Assembly (NCBI RefSeq): GCF_006175995.1
Contig: NZ_VDMB01000003.1
Coordinates: 86,232 to 150,231 of the forward strand
From: Desulfobotulus mexicanus
GTDB taxonomy: Bacteria; Desulfobacterota; Desulfobacteria; Desulfobacterales; ASO4-4
Reading direction: 5' to 3'
DNA length: 64,000 nucleotides
Position numbers and translations under genes: made by a program. Positions 16,689 to 25,419 of this stretch are shown in pieces. The stretch's first letter is position 1. Each line of letters opens with the position of its first letter. The notes below the pieces were generated by a model. The model was not told where the DNA came from. It worked only from the letters and a program-made list of their open reading frames with translations, and ran no database searches.

Positions 16689-17252
16689 ATGGCTAAAAAA
16701 AAAGAAAAACCGGGTCTTTCGGGAATACCCGGGCAGATTGACCGCTGGATGAACCATATTGAAGCCTTTATTCTGGGTACCAGTGTGCTTCTGATGGTTC
16801 TCAATACCGTATCCAATGTCATTGGCCGTTTTTTCTTCGGAGAAAGCCTTTTCTTCTCCGAAGAAGTTAACCGCATTCTCATTGTTATGATTACCTTTGC
16901 AGGCATCGGTTATGCAGCCCGCCATGGCCGCCATATACGCATGTCCGCATTTTACGATATTCTGCCCGTCAATCTGCGCAGAATACTGATGATTTTCATT
17001 GCTTCATTCACATCTTCCGTCATGTTTTTTCTGGCTTATTTTTCCATTGGCTATATTTCCAGTGTCTACAATACGGGAAGAGTGCTGCCCACCATGGGCT
17101 TTCCCCTCTACTTTATTTATCTGTGGGTACCCTTGGGTTTTACCATCACAGGTATTCAGTATGCACTGACAGCCCTGAAAAATGCCGTTTCGAAAAAAGC
17201 CTATCTGGCTGTGAACGTAGAAGACTGCTACACAGATACTGATTCTCAATAA
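16689..17252 (+). CDS. dctQ: TRAP transporter small permease DctQ
   Basis: Inner-membrane four-helix subunit (187 residues) that partners DctM. Hydrophobic segments lie at about residues 30-52, 60-80, 95-117 and 135-157. The family motif FSEEVNRILIVMITFAGIGYAARHGRHIRM (given here by its key residues EE, R, H-RHIRM) is present between about 56 and 85. The start ATG follows GGGACATTACAT, a weak Shine-Dalgarno. A 110-nt spacer containing T-rich sequence separates it from the dctP hairpin, so some polarity is expected. Confidence 0.9.
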   Translation: MAKKKEKPGLSGIPGQIDRWMNHIEAFILGTSVLLMVLNTVSNVIGRFFFGESLFFSEEVNRILIVMITFAGIGYAARHGRHIRMSAFYDILPVNLRRILMIFIASFTSSVMFFLAYFSIGYISSVYNTGRVLPTMGFPLYFIYLWVPLGFTITGIQYALTALKNAVSKKAYLAVNVEDCYTDTDSQ

Positions 17253-17299
17253 AAACAACAGCACAATTCTTCAGAGCTGAAGCCTGAAAGGAAATATCC

Positions 17300-18586
17300 A
17301 TGACAGCCATTATGCTGACCATCATGGTTGTACTACTGATTCTGGGTTTTCCAATGATGATTCCCCTCATTGTTGGTGCCATTGCAGGCTTTTATATGAC
17401 CTTTGATGGTTTTTCCCAGATGAATATCCTCATACAGCAGCTCATGGGAGGTATCAGACCTACGGCCCTCATTGCCGTACCCATGTTTATTTTTGCTGCG
17501 GAAATCATGACAAGGGGGCAATCATCAGAGCGCCTTGTGAATCTGGTCATGGCCTTTATCGGACATATCAAGGGCGGACTGGCCGTCAGCACAGCAGCCT
17601 CATGCACGCTTTTTGGTGCTGTTTCCGGCTCCACCCAGGCTACCGTTGTGGCCATCGGCTCCCCCCTGCGCCCCAGAATGCTGGAAGCAGGCTACAAAGA
17701 TTCCTTCACACTGGCCCTCATAATCAACTCCAGTGACATTGCTTTTCTCATTCCCCCCAGCATCGGCCTGATTCTTTACGGTATCATATCAGGAACTTCC
17801 ATTGGAGAACTTTTCATTGCCGGCATAGGCCCAGGCCTTCTGATTCTCCTTCTTTTTTCAGTATACTGTATGATTTACGCAATCATCAAAAAAGTCCCCA
17901 CAGAACCCAGATCCACCTGGAAAGAACGGGGACTTGCCGTAAAAGAAGCCCTGTGGCCCTTAGGATTTCCCTTTATTATTGTCGGTGGTATCTACGGCGG
18001 TATTTTCAGCCCTACGGAAGCGGCTGCTGTCTGTGTTCTCTACGCAATCATTCTGGAGTTTCTTATTTTCCGCACACTTTTTCTGCCGGATCTTTTTAAG
18101 ATAGCAAAATCAACGGGACTGATCACAGCTGTAGTATTTATTCTGGTAGCCGTAGGGAACGGTTTCTCATGGATTTTATCCTTTGCCCACATACCCCAAA
18201 CCCTGCTGGCAAATATCGGTGTGAACGAAGCCGGACCCCATATGGTCATGTTTGCCATTGCCCTTGCTTTTTTCATTGCCTGCATGTTTGTGGATCCCAT
18301 TGTGGTGATCCTTATTCTGACACCCATTTTTTCTCCTGCTGTTGCCAATGCAGGGCTTGACCCCGTACTGGTGGGTGTTCTCATTACCCTTATGGTTGCC
18401 ATAGGATCTGCCACACCACCCTTTGGCTGCGATATTTTTACAGCCATAGCCATCTTTAAACGCCCCTACTGGGAAGTCATCCGGGGAACCCCTCCCTTTA
18501 TTTTCATTCTGATTCTTGTGGGTGTTCTCATCGTTGCCTTTCCACAGATTGCCCTTTTCCTAAGGGATATGGCTTTTAATAAATAA
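17300..18586 (+). CDS. dctM: TRAP transporter large permease DctM
   Basis: Main translocating subunit (428 residues), very hydrophobic with about 12 transmembrane segments. DctM signatures are AVPMFIFAAEIMTRGQSSERLVN (key residues P-F-AAE-M), TLFGAVSGSTQATVVAIGS, IPPSIGLILYG, GIYGGIFSPTEAAAV, PTEAAA and a C-terminal GSATPPFGCDIFTA. An AAAGGAAA Shine-Dalgarno precedes the ATG at a normal distance. It ends 19 nt before the oppositely directed pilT-like gene. Confidence 0.94.
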   Translation: MTAIMLTIMVVLLILGFPMMIPLIVGAIAGFYMTFDGFSQMNILIQQLMGGIRPTALIAVPMFIFAAEIMTRGQSSERLVNLVMAFIGHIKGGLAVSTAASCTLFGAVSGSTQATVVAIGSPLRPRMLEAGYKDSFTLALIINSSDIAFLIPPSIGLILYGIISGTSIGELFIAGIGPGLLILLLFSVYCMIYAIIKKVPTEPRSTWKERGLAVKEALWPLGFPFIIVGGIYGGIFSPTEAAAVCVLYAIILEFLIFRTLFLPDLFKIAKSTGLITAVVFILVAVGNGFSWILSFAHIPQTLLANIGVNEAGPHMVMFAIALAFFIACMFVDPIVVILILTPIFSPAVANAGLDPVLVGVLITLMVAIGSATPPFGCDIFTAIAIFKRPYWEVIRGTPPFIFILILVGVLIVAFPQIALFLRDMAFNK

Positions 18587-18605
18587 ACATTTCAACTGTT
18601 TCAAT

Positions 18606-19679
18606 TTAAAGGTCTTCGTCCTCTTCCCTGGATGCAAAGAGCTTTTTATCTATGGCCTTTTCATAGGCAGCTTCCCTTGTAATACGCTTATCCTTGACCA
18701 TCTGGGCCAAATGCTGATCCATGGTCTGCATTCCCCTTGTGCTGCCCGTCTGGATAATGGAACTGATCTGGGCAATTTTACCGTCCCGGATGATGCTGGC
18801 CAAAGCTGGCGAACCCAGAAGTACCTCATTGGCAGCACAGCGGCCCTTCCCGTCTCTGGTTTTCAGAAGCTGCTGGGCCACCACGGCACTTAAGGCATCG
18901 GCCAGCATGGTACGGGTCTGGGCCTGCTGATCCGAGGGAAAGGCATTGATGATCCTGTCAATGGTCTTGGCCGCACTGTTGGTATGCAGGGTCCCGAACA
19001 CAAGAATCCCCAGTTCCACACAGGTCAGTGCCAGAGAAATGGTCTCCAGATCCCGCATCTCCCCCACAAGAATCACATCGGGATTTTCACGGCTTGCCAC
19101 CCGCAGGGCATCGGCAAAGCTTCTGGCATGGGTACCTATCTCACGCTGGGTGAAAAGACATTTTTTATTGGGATGTACAAACTCCAGAGGATCTTCAATG
19201 GTAATAATATGGGCATCACGGGTGTTGTTTATATAATCTATTATTGCAGCCAGTGTTGTGGATTTACCACTTCCCGTAGGCCCCGTGACCAGTACCAGAC
19301 CTTTACGAAACTCTGCAATGCTACGCATTACAGGTGGCAGATTCAGCTGCTCCAGGGTCATGATCTCCGTAGGAATGATACGAAAAACCCCACCGATGCC
19401 CCGATTCTGAAAAAAGAAATTACACCGGAACCTGCCAACATCTTCCAGAGCATAGGCCATGTCACAATCCAGGGTTTCATCCAGATGGGCGAGCTTATCC
19501 GGTGGCATGATTTCCGTAAGAATCCTTCGGTTGGATTCTGGAGTCAAAACAGGCTCATCAAGGGGCAGCAGTTCTCCGCGAAAGCGAATCAGAGGCGGAA
19601 AACCAACGCTCATATGAAGATCGCTGCCACCCCGCTCCTTCATTTTCTTAAAATAGGCATCAATGATCGCCATTGGCAT
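18606..19679 (-). CDS. PilT/PilU-like type IV pilus retraction ATPase (second of tandem pair)
   Basis: Secretion-superfamily hexameric ATPase that depolymerises type IV pili (357 residues). Features in order: N-terminal PAS-like part GGSDLHMSVGFPPLIRFRGEL, Walker A GPTGSGKSTTLAA, Asp box TIEDPLEF, Walker B DVILVGEMRD and His box GILVFGTLHTNSAA. The PilT-specific C-terminal block is modified: LASIIRDGKIAQISSIIQTG in place of the usual AIRNLI type. ATG 19679 or the Met two codons on may be the start. It overlaps the preceding paralogue by 20 nt, so both are made from one transcript. Confidence 0.9.
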   Translation of the reverse strand: MPMAIIDAYFKKMKERGGSDLHMSVGFPPLIRFRGELLPLDEPVLTPESNRRILTEIMPPDKLAHLDETLDCDMAYALEDVGRFRCNFFFQNRGIGGVFRIIPTEIMTLEQLNLPPVMRSIAEFRKGLVLVTGPTGSGKSTTLAAIIDYINNTRDAHIITIEDPLEFVHPNKKCLFTQREIGTHARSFADALRVASRENPDVILVGEMRDLETISLALTCVELGILVFGTLHTNSAAKTIDRIINAFPSDQQAQTRTMLADALSAVVAQQLLKTRDGKGRCAANEVLLGSPALASIIRDGKIAQISSIIQTGSTRGMQTMDQHLAQMVKDKRITREAAYEKAIDKKLFASREEDEDL

Positions 19680-20739
19680 TCTCCCTGTCCGCTAAGGGTT
19701 GAAATCTACCAGGATTAAGGGCATTGGCACAGGCTTCAGCGGCTGTGATTTTTCCGGCATTGAGCAGAGCCATGATGGAATCATCCATAATCATCATTCC
19801 AACGGATCTGCCCGTCTGCATGATGGATGGAATCTGAAAGGTTTTGGCATCTTTGATCAGATTTGTCAGGGGGAGGGTTCCGATAAGAATTTCCAGGGCC
19901 ATCACCATGGATTTCCCATCCTTGGCCGGAATCAGCCGCTGGGTGATAACTGCCTTGAAAGATTCACTTAAGGTGGCCCGAATCTGACTCTGCTCATTGG
20001 GTGGATAGGAATCAATGATCCTGTCAATGGTTTTGGCCGCACTGGAAGTGGAAAGGGTACCTATAACCAGATGGCCTGTTTCCGATGCAGATATAGCAAG
20101 AGAAATGGTCTCCAGATCCCTGAGTTCACCTATCACAATAACGTCCGGGTCCTGACGCAGCGCCCCTTTCAGGGCGTTAGCATAACTTCCCGTATCCCGG
20201 GCCAGCTCACGCTGGTTGACCACACTTTTTTTAATGGGATAAATAAATTCAATGGGATCTTCCACCGTGAGAATGTGATGACTTCGGGTACTGTTGATGT
20301 AATCCACCATGGCAGCCAGTGTGGTGGATTTACCATGACCTGTGGCCCCTGTAACAAGGATAAGCCCCTGATGGTTATCCAGCACCTTTTTTACTATATC
20401 GGGCATACCCAGAGAGTCCAGACTGGGGATTTCAGGCGGAATAACCCGAAACGCTGCAGAAATTCCATTATTATGATACATCGCACTTCCCCGGAAACGG
20501 CCAAGATTTTCCACATCAAGGGCAAAATCCAGCTGCTGCTCTGCCTCAAGCTTCGCCTGCTGTTCTCCGTTCAACACCTCAAAAATAATACTGCTGCTCT
20601 GCTGTGCCGTAAGCGGTGAAGCTTTCAATTTCTGCAATTTGCCCAGCCGCCGGATCATAAAAGGCTCTCCGGGTGCCACATGGATATCCGATGCCTTATA
20701 ATCTACGGCAGCCTTGAACAGCTTATGAAGGGTAGCCAT
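19660..20739 (-). CDS. PilT-like type IV pilus retraction ATPase (first of tandem pair)
   Basis: Paralogue of the following gene, about 359 residues. Shown by KASDIHVAPGEPFMIRRLGK, Walker A GATGHGKSTTLAA, TVEDPIEFIYP, Walker B DVIVIGELRD and GHLVIGTLSTSSAAKTIDRI (the usual His of the His box is Ser in TLSTSS). ATG 20739 is preferred to an upstream in-frame start because GAGGAAAAC precedes it and the family begins here; the extra 33 residues look untranslated. Walker A has His in place of the common Ser before GK. Tandem PilT paralogues suggest PilT/PilU-type cooperation in twitching. Confidence 0.88.
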   Translation of the reverse strand: MATLHKLFKAAVDYKASDIHVAPGEPFMIRRLGKLQKLKASPLTAQQSSSIIFEVLNGEQQAKLEAEQQLDFALDVENLGRFRGSAMYHNNGISAAFRVIPPEIPSLDSLGMPDIVKKVLDNHQGLILVTGATGHGKSTTLAAMVDYINSTRSHHILTVEDPIEFIYPIKKSVVNQRELARDTGSYANALKGALRQDPDVIVIGELRDLETISLAISASETGHLVIGTLSTSSAAKTIDRIIDSYPPNEQSQIRATLSESFKAVITQRLIPAKDGKSMVMALEILIGTLPLTNLIKDAKTFQIPSIMQTGRSVGMMIMDDSIMALLNAGKITAAEACANALNPGRFQPLADRENANGDH

Positions 20740-21129
20740 GTTTTCCTCCCATGCTTGGGTATCATTAAAAAACCGCGTAAAAGGCACAGATGGAAAACAC
20801 CCCTTTCTGCGGCTACAGAATTTTAAAACGTCCTTCATACTTTTTTAAATATACAATATTAAAATAATACTGTTTTTTCTGAATTTGAGTCAAGGATAAA
20901 AACCAGGCAAAGCAATGTACCTGTTATTGTAAAATACAAAAAAAAAACTGATGCGAATTGACTTTTAAACGATGATAATTTACAAATTTAAAAAACCAAT
21001 AATGCATAAAATATTTTTTCCATTGCTTTATCAGTAAAACATTTTCAATTATCAGGTTCTGATACTGAAATACTTGGAAAAAAAGCTTATTTAATTTAAC
21101 ACTATAATCCTAAAATCAAGGAGGTTACC
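20740..21129. promoter_or_regulatory. AT-rich divergent intergenic region
   Basis: Gene-free space between the pilT-like operon and the lipoprotein cluster, strongly AT-rich. A consensus -10 hexamer TATAAT at 21103-21108 precedes the lpoB-like gene, but no good -35 is spaced from it. A strong AAGGAGG lies just before its ATG. No repeat or RNA gene recognised. Confidence 0.5.
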
Positions 21130-21744
21130 ATGTTCCAGAAACACATACTCTTTCTGTGTATTTTTACCGCATGGGTACTAATTTTAACAGGCTGTGCCGG
21201 AACAACCGTCCAAAGACTGGATGCAACGGAAGAAGTTGCCCTTACGGACCGCTGGAACGCAACAGACTCACGCATGGTCTCTGAAGAAATGATCAATGAC
21301 ATGCTCTCCTTTCCCTGGATATCCCGCTGGCAGAGCAGCAATCCAAGAAATCCCCAGCCTACGGTCCTTGTAATGGGAATACGCAACCGTTCCCACGAAC
21401 ATATCGCAGTGGATACCTTTGTAAATGACCTCCGCAGGGCCATGATACGTTCCGGGAGGGTTGACTTTGTGGCAGGTGGAGATACACGCTCAGCTATCCG
21501 GGATGAAAGACTGGATCAGGAATTTCAGGCAACGCCTGAAACCGCAGCAGCCCTTGCCCAGGAAACCGGTGCCAACTTTGCCCTGTCAGGCTCCATTGAT
21601 TCCTTTGTGGACCAGCTGGATGGTCGCCGTGTCACCAGCTACCAGATAGACCTTACCCTTATAGACATGACCACCAACCGTGAGGTCTGGACAGGGCAGA
21701 AAAAAATTCAAAAATTCCAACAGAAAAGCCGCCTTCGTTTTTAA
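21130..21744 (+). CDS. LpoB-like outer-membrane lipoprotein
   Basis: Lipoprotein of 204 residues related to LpoB, the outer-membrane activator of class A penicillin-binding proteins. Signal peptide ends in the lipobox ILTGC (Cys about residue 21). The LpoB/CsgG-like fold is indicated by PTVLVMGIRNRSHEHIAVDTF, LRRAMIRSGRVDFV, LAQETGANFALSGSIDSF and DLTLIDMTTNREVWTGQKKIQK. Start is set by AAGGAGG. It is followed at 60 nt by an LPP20-type lipoprotein and then a TPR-like lipoprotein, a grouping that recurs in many proteobacteria. A role in cell-envelope assembly is inferred; activating a PBP is not shown. Confidence 0.88.
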   Translation: MFQKHILFLCIFTAWVLILTGCAGTTVQRLDATEEVALTDRWNATDSRMVSEEMINDMLSFPWISRWQSSNPRNPQPTVLVMGIRNRSHEHIAVDTFVNDLRRAMIRSGRVDFVAGGDTRSAIRDERLDQEFQATPETAAALAQETGANFALSGSIDSFVDQLDGRRVTSYQIDLTLIDMTTNREVWTGQKKIQKFQQKSRLRF

Positions 21745-21804
21745 TCAATCAAGCCTGCAGCGGATACGGAGCCTCTGGAAAGATCCCAAAAAGGAGATCC
21801 TGAA

Positions 21805-22839
21805 ATGTTCAGACACAAAAATATTTTCTTACTCATTTCTGTAATTTTTCTTTTCAGCGCCTGTATGGGATCCGGCACTGGCGTAAAAACCAGTCAGAGT
21901 TCAGAAAATTCCAGACCGGGATGGACAACGGCCCCCCCCCGTCATGCAGGCTATATCTTTGGTGTTGGCAGTGTCGAAACCTATGGCAATACCCGTACCG
22001 CCATACAGAGGGCCCATGAATCCGCCCGGGTGGATCTTTTATCCCAACTACGTGTAACGGTCAGTGGCGATATGCAGACCAGTGTCCGTGCCGAAGGAGA
22101 TGAAAGCCGCTTTACCAGCATCCAGAAAATTGTACAGCAGCAGACCAGCTCCAGAGTTGAAGAAATAGAAATGACCGGCATGGAAATTACCGAAACATGG
22201 GTCAATCCTTCTGAAACTGAAGTATGGGCTCTGGCACGCATGAACCGGGCAAAAACGGAAAGTGAACTGATTTTTGCCCTGGAAGATATAGAGGATAAAC
22301 TCCTTCAGCGAGGTACAGGCAGCGGCACTACCCTCAGCCGCATCCGCCATATCTTTCCCAGCCTCAAAGAACTGGAAGAACGCCGTCACCTTATACATCA
22401 GCTCAACTTTCTCTCCGCAGGCCAGAAAATAAGTGAGCGGAAAAACAGCAGGCAGGTTGATGCATTGCAGACAGAAATTCAGGATCTCCTTGCCAGCCTC
22501 ACCATACGTCTGGAACCGGAAAACGACGATGCCATACAAATGAAAGGCATTCTGGCGCAAACACTTACCAGCATGGGATTTAACATCCATGATCAGAATC
22601 CTGACCTTCTCATTTCCCTTTCCATTACCATGACTCCTGTACAGCGCAACCAGCTTCACCATGTGGTCAGTCAGGCCAGGGGACAGGTAAAAAATCCCCA
22701 GGGAAGAATTCTCTATGCCCTGCAGGAATCAGGGAGATCCTCTTCCAGTGATGCAGCCATTGCATCAAACAAAGCCGTTGAAGATATGGCCCGTAAACTT
22801 GCCGATATCCTTGCTGCGGGACTTTTTCAAAACATTTAA
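21805..22839 (+). CDS. LPP20-family lipoprotein
   Basis: Outer-membrane lipoprotein of 344 residues, with lipobox FSAC at about residue 20. The LPP20 domain spans about residues 40-150: PGWTTAPPRHAGYIFGVGS, then AIQRAHESARVDLLSQLRVTVSGD and WVNPSETEVWALARMNR. The C-terminal half has a second small-domain region beginning LTIRLEPENDD that resembles an LpoB/CsgG-type beta domain and ends in AVEDMARKLADILAAGLF. Molecular function unknown. It lies in the middle of the three-lipoprotein cluster and is preceded by AAAGGAGA. Confidence 0.82.
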   Translation: MFRHKNIFLLISVIFLFSACMGSGTGVKTSQSSENSRPGWTTAPPRHAGYIFGVGSVETYGNTRTAIQRAHESARVDLLSQLRVTVSGDMQTSVRAEGDESRFTSIQKIVQQQTSSRVEEIEMTGMEITETWVNPSETEVWALARMNRAKTESELIFALEDIEDKLLQRGTGSGTTLSRIRHIFPSLKELEERRHLIHQLNFLSAGQKISERKNSRQVDALQTEIQDLLASLTIRLEPENDDAIQMKGILAQTLTSMGFNIHDQNPDLLISLSITMTPVQRNQLHHVVSQARGQVKNPQGRILYALQESGRSSSSDAAIASNKAVEDMARKLADILAAGLFQNI

Positions 22840-22902
22840 AGCTTCAGGCTTTTGTGGAAAAACAGACACAGCACACGACACACATTTTTTAAGGAAGTCT
22901 CC

Positions 22903-24561
22903 ATGAAAAACATGCAGGCCACAAATTTTCTTTTAAAATTTTTCTTCACCATATGCCTTATCGTCGTTATGGGTGGCTGTGCCAGTTACTCCAAACAAAT
23001 TGATCAGGCAACGGCAGCTTTCCGGGACGGAGATTTCCCCACAGCCGAACAGAAAATGCAGGAAGTTCTGGAGGCTGATCGCAATAATCTTCTGCGCTAT
23101 ATGGAGCTTGGTGTCATCAGGCATGAGCTTGGAGATTACAGTGAAAGTAACCGTCTTCTGGAACAGGCTTATCAGCTATCAGAAGGATTGTTTGGCACTT
23201 CAGTCCGGGAACTGATGACACGTGCCAGCACCAATGCTGGAATGCTGACCTATAAAAGTGAGGTTTTTGAAAAAACCTATATCCACTATTATAAAATGCT
23301 GAATTACATCTTTCTTGCACAGGGAGATCTCAGCAGAGAAGAAAAAAATCAGCTGCTGGATGCTGTCCGCATAGAAGGACGCAGAGCACAGATCCTTCTA
23401 GATGAACGGGTGTTTCAGGCTGGTTCCTATGAAGAAGCAGAAGAGGAAAAGGCAAAGCTTCTCAATCAGATCATGTCAATATATGCTAAGCTCAATGGTG
23501 AGGTTATCAATCCAAGGGAGCTGACCTTCAGAGACAATGCCTTCATGCATTACATAATGGGAGTCATGTACGAAAAGTACGGCGAGCTGGATAATGCACG
23601 TATCAGTTACGAAAGGGCCGCCAGTGTATATGAAAGGGGCTACGTAAAACAATATGGGCTTGATCCAGGGATGGTGGACCAGGCAAAGTTTGACACCGCA
23701 AGAATCCTAAAGTCCCAGAGAGATCCCAGGTGGCAACGTGTTGCGAGCACCATAAGCAACAAAGACCTGAAAAACCAGCTTAACGCTTACCTGCCGGGAC
23801 AACAGGCGAATCTGCTTATCATTCAGGAAGTTGATCTCACCTCACCCAAGGGGGAGCTCAACCTCATAATGAAACTGAACACCCGCCAAAAACAGCTGGA
23901 AATACGGCCTCTTCTCATTGGAACACGGGAAGAACAGGGATACCAGCTTTCATGGTTCTATTACCTCTATGCGCCAAAAGGGATTCTGGATGCAGTACAG
24001 CGCATCCATCAGGAAGGGTACTACAACCCCAATGAAATCAGACCAAAAACCATAGGGGTTGGCCCCTTACTGTCAGTCATGGAACAGGTTCCAGGACTAA
24101 TCAGTGCCCTTGAAACCGGTGTCCGCCTGGCAGTGCCCCTTTTTTATTACGATGATCCACCTTTCACCAGCAGACTCACTGTGGATGGTCATAGCACCGG
24201 TTCCATGATGGATGCGGATAATATTGCAGGCCTTCACATGGCCAACACCCTTGTCAGTGCCCAGAGCGCGCTGACTGAGGCCATGGCTGTGGAATCTCTG
24301 CGCCTTTCCACCTGCCTGCTTACAGGAATGCCGCCCTTTGGCTGTTCACTGGCAGCAGCAGCCACATGCATGGCGGATACCCGCTCCTGGCTCACACTGC
24401 CCCACACCATCCGCATTAAAAGGCTGAACCTTCCCGAAGGACAATACCAAATGAATATTATTAGCGAGAATAAAAATTTTCGTAATGATGAGCGTTTTAA
24501 CGCGGAACTTATTTCAGGAAAAATTCAAATAGTAAGAAAAAGAACAATTTACAAGCCATAA
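22903..24561 (+). CDS. COG3014-like TPR lipoprotein
   Basis: Lipoprotein of about 552 residues with lipobox MGGC (Cys about residue 27). The N-terminal half is helical with TPR-like repeats (YSKQIDQATAAFRDGDFPTA, NLLRYMELGVIRHELGDYSE and YEKYGELDNARISYERAASV). The C-terminal half is beta-rich and ends in a domain with RPKTIGVGPLLSVMEQVPG and LPHTIRIKRLNLPEGQY. ATG 22903 is chosen because AAGGAAG precedes it and the signal peptide begins there. The family is uncharacterised. Gene order suggests action with the two upstream lipoproteins at the outer membrane. Confidence 0.82.
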   Translation: MKNMQATNFLLKFFFTICLIVVMGGCASYSKQIDQATAAFRDGDFPTAEQKMQEVLEADRNNLLRYMELGVIRHELGDYSESNRLLEQAYQLSEGLFGTSVRELMTRASTNAGMLTYKSEVFEKTYIHYYKMLNYIFLAQGDLSREEKNQLLDAVRIEGRRAQILLDERVFQAGSYEEAEEEKAKLLNQIMSIYAKLNGEVINPRELTFRDNAFMHYIMGVMYEKYGELDNARISYERAASVYERGYVKQYGLDPGMVDQAKFDTARILKSQRDPRWQRVASTISNKDLKNQLNAYLPGQQANLLIIQEVDLTSPKGELNLIMKLNTRQKQLEIRPLLIGTREEQGYQLSWFYYLYAPKGILDAVQRIHQEGYYNPNEIRPKTIGVGPLLSVMEQVPGLISALETGVRLAVPLFYYDDPPFTSRLTVDGHSTGSMMDADNIAGLHMANTLVSAQSALTEAMAVESLRLSTCLLTGMPPFGCSLAAAATCMADTRSWLTLPHTIRIKRLNLPEGQYQMNIISENKNFRNDERFNAELISGKIQIVRKRTIYKP

Positions 24562-24610
24562 AGCACTCTGTTTTCCAGATTTATCCATAGTTTTATCAAA
24601 GTAAAACCAC

Positions 24611-24635
24611 AGGGTCAGGCCTTGTGACTGACCCT
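24611..24635 (+). terminator. Hairpin after the lipoprotein cluster
   Basis: AGGGTCAG/CTGACCCT, an 8-bp stem with a 9-nt loop, 50 nt past the last lipoprotein stop and before a convergent gene. No long T tract, so termination efficiency is uncertain. Confidence 0.6.
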
Positions 24636-24689
24636 GACAACTCTCCAGGCTGATCTGAAAAAAACAATGGCCAGGTTAAAACCGAAAAT

Positions 24690-25220
24690 TCAGCCCCCAT
24701 AACGAACCATACGCCATATTTTTTCTCCCCCCCATAGAGCAAGCCCGATACTCATCCCGGCAGGACTAGTGAATTCAGGTTGTTCTCCTTTTAAATTCAA
24801 CCTTCCCTCTGCCATGACCTTCTCTGCAAGAACCACAAGATCATTTTCCCCTGCTTTTTCAGAAGCGATAGTCTCATCTTTTTCCGGCAACAAAATAAAA
24901 GGCATGGCAATGGATAAAGAAGCCAGAATCCTTCTATGCTCTTCCAGCAAAAGACCCTTTTCCGGACGGAAAAGAATTCTGGGCATCACCTGTTTGTACT
25001 TAGGGGGCCTTCCTATCTGACTGAACTGCTTTTTTACCGTTACCAGCCCCTTATCCTGATACAAATCCGTAAAAAGAACACCAGGGCTGTTTCCTGACTC
25101 CCACGCATAAAAAAACAATCGATTCAGCTGATACTTTTTATTTACATTTTTCCTATCCATATGGAGAACCGTAACCCAGGCTCCCTGCATGGATATTTCC
25201 TGAATACCTGCAATAAACAT
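24690..25220 (-). CDS. Hypothetical protein (about 176 aa)
   Basis: Not recognised. Mixed alpha/beta protein without signal peptide or membrane helix. The opening MFIAGIQEISMQGAWVTVLH and a Lys-rich strand region (VTVKKQFSQIGRPPKYK) suggest a small beta domain, with helices afterwards and a glycine-rich end (GLALWGGEKIWRMVRYGG). I choose ATG 25220 because CTGGAG lies 6 nt upstream; ATG 25223 and GTG 25238 are also in frame. Monocistronic, convergent with the lipoprotein cluster and divergent from the FecR gene. Confidence 0.55.
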   Translation of the reverse strand: MFIAGIQEISMQGAWVTVLHMDRKNVNKKYQLNRLFFYAWESGNSPGVLFTDLYQDKGLVTVKKQFSQIGRPPKYKQVMPRILFRPEKGLLLEEHRRILASLSIAMPFILLPEKDETIASEKAGENDLVVLAEKVMAEGRLNLKGEQPEFTSPAGMSIGLALWGGEKIWRMVRYGG

Positions 25221-25419
25221 CATTTTCTCCAGAATCACTTAGTCCGTACCCTCTGATCCATCAGGAAATCAGGGAATTAATAAAACTCTAATACAAAAAA
25301 TATGCTGTCAGGAAAAGAGTGAATAATCCATACCCTTTACAGGGTGACAAAGATAACAAAAATATTTATAGTCAAAAATAAGATGGTTTAAATAATCCAA
25401 TAAACTTAAGGAGACGTCC

